IMG/VR virus record: IMGVR_UViG_3300035137_000026
Location: 62,001-126,000 of that record
Source of the DNA: a virus
Length of the DNA: 64,000 nt
Reading direction: 5' to 3' (one strand)
A model generated the notes under the pieces. That model was given only the letters and a program-made list of their open reading frames with translations, did no database searches and was not told the DNA's origin. Shown here piece by piece: positions 25,407 to 34,900 of this stretch (position 1 is the stretch's first letter; the number at the start of each line of letters is the position of its first letter). The position numbers were made by a program, and so were the translations under genes.

Positions 25407-26260
25407 TGACACTACGAGATCACAGAGGGAACATTATTACTCCTCCTCTTGCTGGAGCGACACGGTACGAGTATGACTGGTTTACTGGTTCGCAGATTGG
25501 CATCATGTTTGGTGATGTCTTAGTGGATAATATAGTGGCCATTGACTTTATAGTTAACCAGAACAAGACACCTGTTTACGGATACGCAAATCAGTACTAT
25601 ACTTTTGCTGCAGATGGTAAAGTATTAGTACAAGGGCGGCTAACCGTGGCATTTAAAGAAGCAGGATATCTACTGTGGCCTATTAAACGATTTGTAAACC
25701 AGAAGGCTGCTAGTGAATGGACTACTCCACGTTATGGCAGAGATAGCGACGGTAACCTAATCAAGGGTTACGACTACAATAATAGCAATGGTACGTTTAC
25801 TACTGCAGCCAAGAGAGCTAAGGATCAACGTGTCATGCGTGGTAATATAGAGCAGGTTCTAGAATACAGTGCTAGCGGACTCGAAAATAGAGCTAGTGGT
25901 TTCTGGAAGGAACTTGCTGCCCTTCCTGATGACAGGTTTGAGGAATGGGCTGAAGTATTTGAAGATGTTATCTGGTATGGTAGCGACCCAGAGAATGCCA
26001 TGATGAGAGATCGGCTATTCTCCGGAAACCTCCCAGAGAGGTTTGAACTAAATGATGAGGAAATCCTTTCCCATCGTAGAGCGGATCAATATCCCAACCT
26101 AGATATTTGGATTGTTTACGGGGATATGAATAGACCTGCCGCAAATCACACCGTTAAGAAACTCCTTGATGTTTCATTCACCGGCCAATCCCAGGTCATT
26201 GAAGTATCAGGAGAGCCCATATATGAGCAATATAGTTTTATAGCGAGAAATCTCGTATAA
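25406..26260 (+). CDS. Tail tube-like protein, copy 3
   Basis: 284 residues. The tube blocks are more diverged but readable: GSQIGIMFGDVLVDNIVAIDF, NQNKTPVYGYANQYYTFAADGKVLVQGRLTV, and an ending PNLDIWIVYGD...LLDVSFTGQSQVIEVSGEPIYEQYSFIAR. A large middle insert (about 95-220), with polar and aromatic residues, replaces the simple loop of copy 1. It probably forms a distinct ring at one tube end or a tube-baseplate adaptor. The start overlaps the stop of copy 2, so translation is coupled. Confidence 0.7.
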   Translation: MTLRDHRGNIITPPLAGATRYEYDWFTGSQIGIMFGDVLVDNIVAIDFIVNQNKTPVYGYANQYYTFAADGKVLVQGRLTVAFKEAGYLLWPIKRFVNQKAASEWTTPRYGRDSDGNLIKGYDYNNSNGTFTTAAKRAKDQRVMRGNIEQVLEYSASGLENRASGFWKELAALPDDRFEEWAEVFEDVIWYGSDPENAMMRDRLFSGNLPERFELNDEEILSHRRADQYPNLDIWIVYGDMNRPAANHTVKKLLDVSFTGQSQVIEVSGEPIYEQYSFIARNLV

Positions 26261-26276
26261 CCCCAAGGAGAAAATA

Positions 26277-27023
26277 ATGGGTAAGAAACGTCCGGTAGTC
26301 CAGAGTACTGAGGAAGCACAGCGTGCTGGTGTCGCTGAACAGCTCCTTAGTGCTGGCAAGAAAAACTTTGAAAGCGTGTATGGTCCTAAAGTTGGAGGTT
26401 CATTTGACCTCGGAGACGATATGAGAGCCATGCAAGGAGTGAAAATGATGACCGAAGAACAGGTACAACAGAACCTAGGTGCTGGTGCAGAAGCTGAGAT
26501 GTCTGAGGTACCAGATGGAGTAGACTTTACTCCTGAGTCCACTGTTCCACCTGAGCTAATACAGCCAGAGCTAACAAAGGATATGCTACCACCTGATCCT
26601 TCTCCACAGGAAGAACAGCAGGAAGAAGAAGGTCTGTCAGAGGATCCAGACAAGAGAGCACAGCAAGTTGCTGAGTTTTTGGCTTCTAAGTATCCAGGCG
26701 CACCAAATACCGATACCCTCAAAGAGTGGCGTCGCATTCACGGTGGTGCCTTTATGTTGCAGATTGCAGATAGAATCTTCATCTATCGCTACCTGAAGCG
26801 ACAGGAATGGATTCAGCTCAATGCTAATCCTAAAGCAGCAGAACTGTCTGAGGATGACGTAGAGAATGAAATCTTCAATCGATGTGTGCTGTGGCCAAAA
26901 TACAACCAGATCCAGAAGGCTGGTATGCCAGCTGGTGGTATCAGTATGGTCGTGCAGCAGATTCGCTTGCAGAGCTTGTTCCTTGATCCAGCTTATGTAG
27001 CAACACTAACAGTCAAGATCTAG
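26277..27023 (+). CDS. Tail assembly chaperone-like protein (first of pair)
   Basis: 248 residues. The N-terminal 130 are low-complexity and acidic (PPDPSPQEEQQEEEGLSEDP). The C-terminal half is a compact domain with LKEWRRIHGGAFMLQIADRIFIYRYLKRQEW, NRCVLWPKYNQIQKAGMPAGG and IRLQSLFLDP. This FIYR-L-R-EW...CVLWP pattern is what I recall from proteins preceding the tape measure in large phages (T4 gp26/tail-chaperone-like). The expected role is to keep the tape measure soluble until the tube assembles. An AAGGAGA site lies upstream. Confidence 0.6.
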   Translation: MGKKRPVVQSTEEAQRAGVAEQLLSAGKKNFESVYGPKVGGSFDLGDDMRAMQGVKMMTEEQVQQNLGAGAEAEMSEVPDGVDFTPESTVPPELIQPELTKDMLPPDPSPQEEQQEEEGLSEDPDKRAQQVAEFLASKYPGAPNTDTLKEWRRIHGGAFMLQIADRIFIYRYLKRQEWIQLNANPKAAELSEDDVENEIFNRCVLWPKYNQIQKAGMPAGGISMVVQQIRLQSLFLDPAYVATLTVKI

Positions 27024-27030
27024 GCTTGTT

Positions 27031-27747
27031 ATGAGCGGACTCTATCGTGCCCTCGAGGCAATACAACGAAAGTCGGATGACGTTTTCGCCGTCGAGATAG
27101 AAGGCATTGAAGTCGTGTTTCGCCTTCCTCCTGTACAGGCTGCACAACAATATTCATTACTCTTGAATATGGCCCAAACAGAGTCCGAGAGATTGATTAT
27201 TTACGAAACGATATTCCGTGATGTGGTCGAGGATGATCTGCTGGCTTCTGAAGATGGCGACATTATGGCTGGTGTGCCGGAGACAATCTCCAAACTAGTG
27301 CTCATGATGTCTGGGCTAGATAATTCTGCCAAGGAATATACTGCACAGCTATTTGGTTTGTACCGACAACAGTCAAGCTCGGTACTCATGTGTATGAAGA
27401 GGGCTATTTGTACTGCTTTTCCCGGATATACATTTGAGTCGCTTGGCCAGCTGAATTACCAGAATTTGGTTAATGTATTCATACAAGCAGAGAAGATACT
27501 CCTCGAACGGGGTATAATAGAAAGTGAATATGACTTTATGTCGTCAGAAGAGACTAAAGAAGCACCATTTGCTGTGGAGGATCTAATCAAGCAGGATAGA
27601 GATGCATATCATGATTATGAGTTTGTCGATCAGGAAGATCCACGCAAACTAGCTAGAATGAACAAGCTACGTGAGGCTGCTAGACGGCGTGCTGAAGAAG
27701 AAGAGAGAGTATTTAAGGAAAGATATCGACGGCGACAGCAAGGCTAG
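27031..27747 (+). CDS. Tail assembly chaperone-like protein (second of pair)
   Basis: 238 residues, seven bases after the preceding stop with only TAGG as ribosome site. It is helical throughout, with a conserved-looking core MKRAICTAFPGYTFESLGQL...LVNVFIQAEKILLERGII (about 121-170) and an Arg/Glu-rich tail (RRRAEEEERVFKERYRRRQQG). It sits directly before the giant tape-measure-position gene and pairs with the preceding chaperone-like gene. In many phages such pairs are made by frameshifting; here the second has its own ATG. Confidence 0.55.
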   Translation: MSGLYRALEAIQRKSDDVFAVEIEGIEVVFRLPPVQAAQQYSLLLNMAQTESERLIIYETIFRDVVEDDLLASEDGDIMAGVPETISKLVLMMSGLDNSAKEYTAQLFGLYRQQSSSVLMCMKRAICTAFPGYTFESLGQLNYQNLVNVFIQAEKILLERGIIESEYDFMSSEETKEAPFAVEDLIKQDRDAYHDYEFVDQEDPRKLARMNKLREAARRRAEEEERVFKERYRRRQQG

Positions 27748-30700
27748 GTGGTGTCTTTGGCAGGGCCTTACATTACAGCTACCGGACCTCAACCAGAACA
27801 GCCTGGAGAATCCGTATCAGGACTAGCGAAGCTTGGTTTTGCTAGTGCCGCTATTGCTGCCAGTGGCTTTATTTCTACTGGTCAGGGCGGACGTCTGTGG
27901 GATCATTACCTTAGAGGTATCCGCACAGCTGAGACTGCTTTCCCTGCCGCCATTCTGAGAACATTCAGAATCTCAGAGTCTCTATCTCCACTCGAGAGCT
28001 TTAAGCAAGTTGCAGTGCCAGCAGAACAGATGGCTGCTGGTGGTAAGTATGCAGAATTCTTGCGCTCTACCTTTGGTTCGAGTATTGACGAGATCAGTTT
28101 GCTGTCTAAAGGAGCTGTCTTCGGTGAAGTTCGAGCTGGCGGCAAAGCTGTAGGTATTGGTGTCCAGATGAAGGCCGGCACTCAGAAGGGTGCTGCTATT
28201 GCTGACTATTATGCCAGAATTACAGGTACACCACTATCTGCCAGACAGTCTCTCAATGAAGCTTTGCTGAAAGCTGAGTATTTTGCCACATCTCCTGGTG
28301 TCCCATACGGTCAGTGGATCGAGGCTATGGACCCCAGCCAACGAACAAGAAGACTCATCTTGGGGGCTAAGTATAGAGAAAAGCTAAGAATACTTGGCAA
28401 AGACTTTGCTCTTAGCAAGAGTATACAGCAGAAGGTAGCCAAGTTAGAGACTCTGGGTCAGCTAATGAGAGCCAAGGCTGCGTCTACAGTCGGCCGTCTA
28501 AATACCCTACTCTCTAAGCCATTTGAGTTTCTGCCAGAGCGTGTGCAGCAGTGGCCAATCATCAAGACCATGGCTGTTAAGCCTGGGTCAGCTACTCAGA
28601 TGTTTGGTCGCTTCATTAAGAAGGCTGTAATCGCTGGAGCTGCCTATAAGGGCCTAGAGTACTATGACTACCTAAGACATCAAGGAAGCCCTTGGGCGAC
28701 CGCTCTAGGGGTCTCTGGTGGAACTCTGGCCGGTGGTGCGTTGTTTAAGGGCGTAGGACGCCGTTTCTCGCCTCTTGGAATGGCTGTGGGTGCTGGTATA
28801 GGCCTCTATACCTCAATAGCTCCTAGATTCGACGAGGGGCTCTTCTATGGCGTTGCATCTATCTTTACAGATGCAAGCCTGGCTCGAGCTAGAATCTCTA
28901 GGTCAGTAGGCCTCACAGAGTCTCTACAGCGACAGGAAGCTATTACTCCTGGCTTAGTATCCGTCAAGACAGCCTTAGGCTTCACAGGCGTAGGTGCTAT
29001 GGCTGCGGGTCTTTATGGCTATGGTGGATTGATTGGCGCATCTATACGAGAGAAGTTTGGTAAGGGTGGACTAACAGCCGACATTATCGAGAATATGCGA
29101 GAGACTCGAGCCGGCAAGATGGGGAAGAGGCTTTGGGGAACTAAATTTGGTCAGAGAGTGGCTAAGACTCCAATCCTTAAGCATCTAACCAAGATTAAGA
29201 GCCCGATGGCTCTAGGAGCCCTGGGTGGTCTGGCTGCTTACGGAGTCCTGTCTACGGGCCTAAGCTTGCTGTCTGGTAACTTCGGCGCAGCCATGCCATT
29301 TGCTAGCCTTCTTGGCACCACAGAAACACCAGAAGAACTAGAGGCTCTCTACTCAGGTGAACAAGAGGTAGCTATTCGAAAGGGTAGATGGTGGGAGTTT
29401 GGTCGCAGTACGCCTTATGAAGGCGGGCGAATTGAATACTATCGCTCACACATGATACATCGTCTCAGAACCAGAGCCTACCAGAAGGGTATCTATGGCT
29501 CTGAGGAAGAGCGTTGGGAATACGATCCGCTAATGAATCCTCTCAAGGCTCTCTTTGGTTCTGACGAGTGGAAGTACCACTATGAGATGAAGTATCAGTA
29601 TGAGAGACCTGCTCCGTTGACCGGTACTTATTTCGAAGACGTGCCATTCGTAGGGCCTGCGCTAGCAGCTACAGCCGGTAAACTACTTAAGCCTCGCAAG
29701 CTGGTACGTCCAGACGAATGGAAGTATGGGGCGGGAGAATACAGGCATCTTCCAGATGTGCGTGGAGAGACAGAGCCAGCCTATGAACTAGGAGGACTAG
29801 GCCCAGGCAAGCCAGTTGAGCCCGATGAGGGCACACAGCTATTCAATGAGCTGATGTACCGTAGGCGTGAAGCTGTTGGTCTTGTAGGTTTTGCTGAGGG
29901 TGCTATCGAGAAAGCCCTGACTGGCAGAGAAGAAGTCTTCCAGAACCTGCAGATGCTCGGTGTTATGGGTAGAGAGACCGGCTCTGAGTATTGGCTATGG
30001 AGTCACCTGAATGTTGGTGGTGCTCTAGGTACATCTGAGCCTATCAGACGTTTCATCCCACGTACTAGAAGTTACCTTGAGGAATATAACCCTCTTGACA
30101 ATACAATGCCTTCTTGGATACCACAGGACTACTTCCTAGACCTGACACATGGAAATCCATTCAAGAAGATTAAGGAGGCTGAGATTAGACTCCCAGGTCC
30201 AGGATATGCTGCTCGATACCCTGAGGTCGTAGGATTGCAACCAGAAGAGTATCCATTAGTCCACAGACTCAAGATTCTTGGTGATGTGGCTATGTGGAGT
30301 GATGAATACAAGCAGGCTCTGTCTAGGGCTAAAAGAAATATGAACAGACTATCCGACCAGGAGAAACAGATGGTTCGGACAATAGAGGCACAGGTCAAGA
30401 GTAAGAAGACACGTAGAGAAATCACTCCGTATCGTTTCAGACCTGAACTACTTGCAGAAGAAGAAGTTACAGTTACAGACGTACTAGATCCTCGCAGAAT
30501 TAAGACAGTAGAATATGGAGATGCTGTTATTGAGTTACAAGGTGTTGGCGCTGTGACTAATATGGCTGGTGCGTTAGAGTTTGCTCGAGAGAAACTTGTT
30601 GGTAATAAGGTTACCATCAGAACGCCTATTCTAGAATCTAGAAAGTATGATGTTACCAAGCGTGGTAGCAGAGTTAAGGCTGTAGCAATGCTTGGAGATA

Positions 30701-31920
30701 CTGACTACGGTCAGGTATTGGTCGAGAATGAGCTAACAGCATACAAGGATCTGAGAGATGAGTTTGAACAGTTGAGATTCACACAAAGAGAGCAGCTTGC
30801 TGGTAGATTGGGCGAGGCTGCACTACACGGCATTGAAACTCCTCTGGAGATGCTAACACCTATGTCGCCAGCATCTAAACTAATCAGACAACGTTCTCCT
30901 CTTGAGGAGTACATGGCTACAGAGGCTATCGGTACTAGTAACGCTTTCTGGGATAGACCGGTAGAGAACTTCTTGAAGCCGGCAGCTAATATGGCTCTTG
31001 CTGAGATTGGCTTTGATGATATTCCAGAAGATATTCGCCAGCGAAGAGACATCAACGAATACTTTGACATGCTAGCCTGGACTAAGTCTCGCCAAGCTGA
31101 GATGGCAGCTAGACAAATAGATGACTGGAAGGCTGTTAAAGAAGCTCAGGCAGCACAGCACGAGACTCTATTTGGACTGGATGTATTTGGCTCTCCTGTA
31201 GCGGCCATGAAAGCCCTACCACGTAGAGAACGTGATTTTTTTAATGCCTTTGTGAACGCTCATTCTGCAAATGAGAGACAGAGAATCTTAGAACTTATTC
31301 CTGAGAATGAGCAGAGAATCTATATGGCTCAGTGGCTAAGACAGGAAGAAGCTGCTGCTCGAGCTAAGAAGGAAGCAGGGTTGTCCACAAAGTACGATGA
31401 GAATACTTTAGCAGCAGCTATGATGATGAGACGTTCTGAAGGCTTTGGTATTACACCAGAACTGGAAGAACTATGGATGGCTGAGACTGATGGCAAGATT
31501 CCGTTTGATGAGTGGGTTAGAGAGAAGAAGGCTGAAGAGTATTTTGCTACACACTCATTGCCAGGAGCTGACTGGTTGGGCTGGCACCCGTCTGTAGATC
31601 TGGATGATGTCAAACTAAAATACGTTGAGATGGCCGGGCTAGACCATCATGACTTTGATCTTTGGGGCGCACGCCGTAGGTCATTAGCTAGGAAGCCATA
31701 CATTGCCGATGAGCTTATTGCCGATATGTCTGCACAGACAGACTTAGAAAATCTGGCTATCTCAAGAGCAAATGCTAAGGCGATTGCTAAGATGCACGAG
31801 GAGTCAAATGTCTCTTTCTCTAATATTGGAGCAAACTTGCCTCCACGCTATGATATTGAGATAGTAGATAAGAGAGATGGATTAGTACAAGAAGCACATA
31901 AGCGTTTAGGAGCTAGATAA
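27748..31920 (+). CDS. Giant tape-measure-position protein with SNase-like domain
   Basis: 1390 residues. Possible starts are GTG 27748, GTG 27751 and TTG 27757; the TTG has AGGTGG at six bases and may be the real one. Gly/Ala hydrophobic segments lie near 25-43, 290-355, 408-432 and 484-512, as in tape measure and DNA-ejection proteins. At about 905-1005 a domain reads like staphylococcal nuclease: ...GDAVIELQGVG, AGALEFAREKLVGNKVTIRT, then DTDYGQVLVENELTAYKD. The catalytic RLxxxDxPE is missing, so it is probably not an active nuclease. The C-terminal 400 residues are helical and charged, with LPRRERDFFNAF and LIPENEQRIYMAQW. It lies after the tail chaperones, so a tape measure or an ejected virion protein is most likely. 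Confidence 0.7.
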   Translation: MVSLAGPYITATGPQPEQPGESVSGLAKLGFASAAIAASGFISTGQGGRLWDHYLRGIRTAETAFPAAILRTFRISESLSPLESFKQVAVPAEQMAAGGKYAEFLRSTFGSSIDEISLLSKGAVFGEVRAGGKAVGIGVQMKAGTQKGAAIADYYARITGTPLSARQSLNEALLKAEYFATSPGVPYGQWIEAMDPSQRTRRLILGAKYREKLRILGKDFALSKSIQQKVAKLETLGQLMRAKAASTVGRLNTLLSKPFEFLPERVQQWPIIKTMAVKPGSATQMFGRFIKKAVIAGAAYKGLEYYDYLRHQGSPWATALGVSGGTLAGGALFKGVGRRFSPLGMAVGAGIGLYTSIAPRFDEGLFYGVASIFTDASLARARISRSVGLTESLQRQEAITPGLVSVKTALGFTGVGAMAAGLYGYGGLIGASIREKFGKGGLTADIIENMRETRAGKMGKRLWGTKFGQRVAKTPILKHLTKIKSPMALGALGGLAAYGVLSTGLSLLSGNFGAAMPFASLLGTTETPEELEALYSGEQEVAIRKGRWWEFGRSTPYEGGRIEYYRSHMIHRLRTRAYQKGIYGSEEERWEYDPLMNPLKALFGSDEWKYHYEMKYQYERPAPLTGTYFEDVPFVGPALAATAGKLLKPRKLVRPDEWKYGAGEYRHLPDVRGETEPAYELGGLGPGKPVEPDEGTQLFNELMYRRREAVGLVGFAEGAIEKALTGREEVFQNLQMLGVMGRETGSEYWLWSHLNVGGALGTSEPIRRFIPRTRSYLEEYNPLDNTMPSWIPQDYFLDLTHGNPFKKIKEAEIRLPGPGYAARYPEVVGLQPEEYPLVHRLKILGDVAMWSDEYKQALSRAKRNMNRLSDQEKQMVRTIEAQVKSKKTRREITPYRFRPELLAEEEVTVTDVLDPRRIKTVEYGDAVIELQGVGAVTNMAGALEFAREKLVGNKVTIRTPILESRKYDVTKRGSRVKAVAMLGDTDYGQVLVENELTAYKDLRDEFEQLRFTQREQLAGRLGEAALHGIETPLEMLTPMSPASKLIRQRSPLEEYMATEAIGTSNAFWDRPVENFLKPAANMALAEIGFDDIPEDIRQRRDINEYFDMLAWTKSRQAEMAARQIDDWKAVKEAQAAQHETLFGLDVFGSPVAAMKALPRRERDFFNAFVNAHSANERQRILELIPENEQRIYMAQWLRQEEAAARAKKEAGLSTKYDENTLAAAMMMRRSEGFGITPELEELWMAETDGKIPFDEWVREKKAEEYFATHSLPGADWLGWHPSVDLDDVKLKYVEMAGLDHHDFDLWGARRRSLARKPYIADELIADMSAQTDLENLAISRANAKAIAKMHEESNVSFSNIGANLPPRYDIEIVDKRDGLVQEAHKRLGAR

Positions 31921-34900
31921 TGGCTAAAAACTTTCCATGGAACGTAGAGGAGCGTTCAGACTTTTGGGGATATGGTGCCACAGCAGCTGTTGCTGGTGGC
32001 GTTGGCTATGGTCTGTATCGTGCTAATCCTGCAGTTAGAGCAGCAATGTCAGTAGGCACCAGAGATGTAGCTCATGATGTGGCTGCTGAGCTTAGAACTA
32101 TGGGTAGATTTAATGTCGCTCGAAGAGGCGCTAGATCTGCTATTGACGATATTGGAGAGAATATCCTAACTAACCTTGCTGCATCCAGTAGCCCAGGCAC
32201 AGTTAAAGCAGACATTGCCCAGGCCACATATGAAGCAGCTCTCAGAGGCGGAAGAAGCACACATACAGAAGCTTATAGTGTCTATCAGAAAATCATGCAC
32301 CAAACTACTGTGAGGAATGCCTATGAGCAGGCTAAGGCTGCTATCGGTGAGCTTCAGGGTGATGTGAGCTTGTTGACCAGCCGTATAAGCGATCTGGGAG
32401 AAGGTGGTTTTTATGGTCGATTCATGGGGCAAGAGGGTGGCCGTCTTACCGAGATAGCTAAGGCTGCTACTGCCACAGGAGAATTTGTTGGTAGCAGGGT
32501 AGCTCGTGAAGAGGCTGCATGGATGTCTGGTGCTGTTGCTGATAGAGCAAAGGCAATTCAGGCACGCTTAGACGCTGCTGCTTCTCAAGCCGGCGGTAAA
32601 ATTCAATGGACCGGCATCCAAGACGTTGAAGATATTCTTGAAGGACAGAGAGTTACTACTCCTATGCTGCGTGGTCGTGTCGGTGGTGAGGCTATTAATA
32701 TTCCTCTCAAGGCTACTGGCATGACATATGGTGGCGACCAGCTAACCGCAAGGTATGTTACACGTGGAGCTTTCGGCACAACAGGCGATATTAGAGATTA
32801 CACTACTGAGTACGTTAGTAGATTAGAAGAGATGATGGGTGCTCAGAAGACTAAGACTAGTCTGAAGAATGCTGTTATTGATGCCAACCACGAGATTGTT
32901 AATGCTATGAGGAATAGAGATGCTGCTCATAGATCAATGGCTATCTGGAAAATGCCTGAAGCTATGCTACCTGCGGGTGGTAGAGTAAAGTCTAGAATGA
33001 ATCAGATGGAAGCCGTGTTTGTAGGTCAGATGACAGAAGGCTATCGCAGCAAGGTGATTGCAGAATCTCTGGCTGGCGGGCGTCAACTCTATCCAATCGG
33101 TAGCCCAGAGACGGTAGCTAAAGGAACATTCGTTCGAGGTGACATAGCAGAGCAGCTGTTTGGTCCTATGGGCAGGCTAATGGGTGTGGAGCAGAGACCT
33201 ACTCAGTTCATTCGTGAGAAGTTTGGCGTTACCGCAGAAGCCAAGGCTGCTGCTAGAGGATTCCGTGGTGAGTTTGGTAGACACTTTAGTAGGCTGGAGC
33301 GGAAGATTCAAGGTACTGAATACCAGGGTCTTCTCTATGGCGGCTATGCACCAACCGCAGCACAAGCATATACTGCACCACAGCTAACCGCATTCTATGC
33401 TAAACCTTCTCGTCTAGAAACTGGGCCACTAGCACAACAGATGTTCGCAGAAGAAGCTATCATTTCACGTAGGGTAGCTCCTATGATGGAGTATGAGCGT
33501 ACAGTACAGAAGAAGATTGCTCTTAATGAAGGCTTTAGAGTCAACAAGCAGGTGCTAGATGCTCTAAAGGCTAGAAAGGTTGGAGAGCTTGCAGAGCTTG
33601 GCGAAGTTGGCAGAGGAGGTTTCTTGGGTGTCGAGTTTGGTACGGGTAAAGAACTATGGGTAGAAGGCGCTGGTGGTGCTCGAGCAGATATTATTGGAGC
33701 ACAGCTTACAGGAGAGAACCAAGCTACCGTATTCCTTAAAGAGAGACATCGTTTGTCAGATGAGAAGTGGTGGAAGTTCTTCAGTGAGGATGTAAAGTTC
33801 CTAGGCAAGCAGGCTGATGATGTCCGCATGAGACGTCTAGCTGAGGCTGCTGGTATTGGTACTCAGGTTGCCGGTCAAGACCTTGAGGCTATTGTTAGTG
33901 GTAAGCTTGTTGGCCGTAATCGCATGGCTCTCATGACGCAGCAGATCGAAGCTTTGTCAATGATTACCGCTGGTAAGATGGAAGATAGAGCACTATCGCT
34001 TCGTAGACAGGTGCTGGCCAAAGAGTTCATGACAGACCCAGCTCACTATCTGAAGATTGATAGACTGATGGGCGATCATATGGCAGATGCAGAATACCGA
34101 ATTCAGAAGAACATGGTAGCCTTGGCTAAGAAGTTCAAGTTCTCACCAGAAGAGATGGGACTTACCTTTGGCCTTATGGATGCTAAGAGAGCTGCTGAGC
34201 TGGGTATTGCTGCAGAAGTAGAAGCAGCACCTGGTGTCGTCGGTCTATTCAAGGGACGTCTGGGAGATCTGGCATTTGAAGGCGGAGCTGGCGGACTGGG
34301 TAAGTTTGAGCAGACAGGCTTCCGTCTCTTGGCTATGAAGGGTGAGGAGGGACAGAGGTTCGCTGCTGAGCTGGCTACTAGAATCCGTGGCAAAGATGAA
34401 TTGATTCCTGCTAATCGGATGATGGCTAGTGTGCTCAATGAGATGGAGCTTACAGAACGACTATCTAAGATAGCAGGCAAGGCTCCTATTGACGAGCGTA
34501 CTCTAGCTCAGATGACAGCTGGCGACTTACTCAGAGAAGAGGGTCGGTATGTCACTATCGGTCGGAAGATTCAAGCTTTCGGCGGGGCCAAACAAATCTA
34601 TATTCCTGGCATTAAGGAAGCTCAGGGAATGATGCTCCCTACTATTACAGACAAGGGACAGAGAATCCCATCTGATATTAGTAGAGGACTAGAGGATTTA
34701 CGTGGCTTGGTAGCCAAGGGCGCAGCCCAAGAAGAGATTGAAGATGTAGCTGCTAGACTCAGAACATCTATCGTCCAGCAAACAGAACTACAAGCCTCGG
34801 CTACAGGGAAAATCCTTGGAACTCGGTATCTTACAGGTATTCGACAAACTGCTGCTCAGACAGCACAATCTAATGCTGCATTCAGAATCTCTCCTCGCAC

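Noticed and set aside
27010-27031. Programmed frameshift joining the two tail-chaperone-like genes
   Set aside because: The frames overlap for only a few codons, no slippery heptamer is present, and the second gene has its own ATG. Kept as two genes.
30460-30760. Calling the SNase-like domain an active nuclease
   Set aside because: The Asp/Arg/Glu catalytic positions of SNase are not present.
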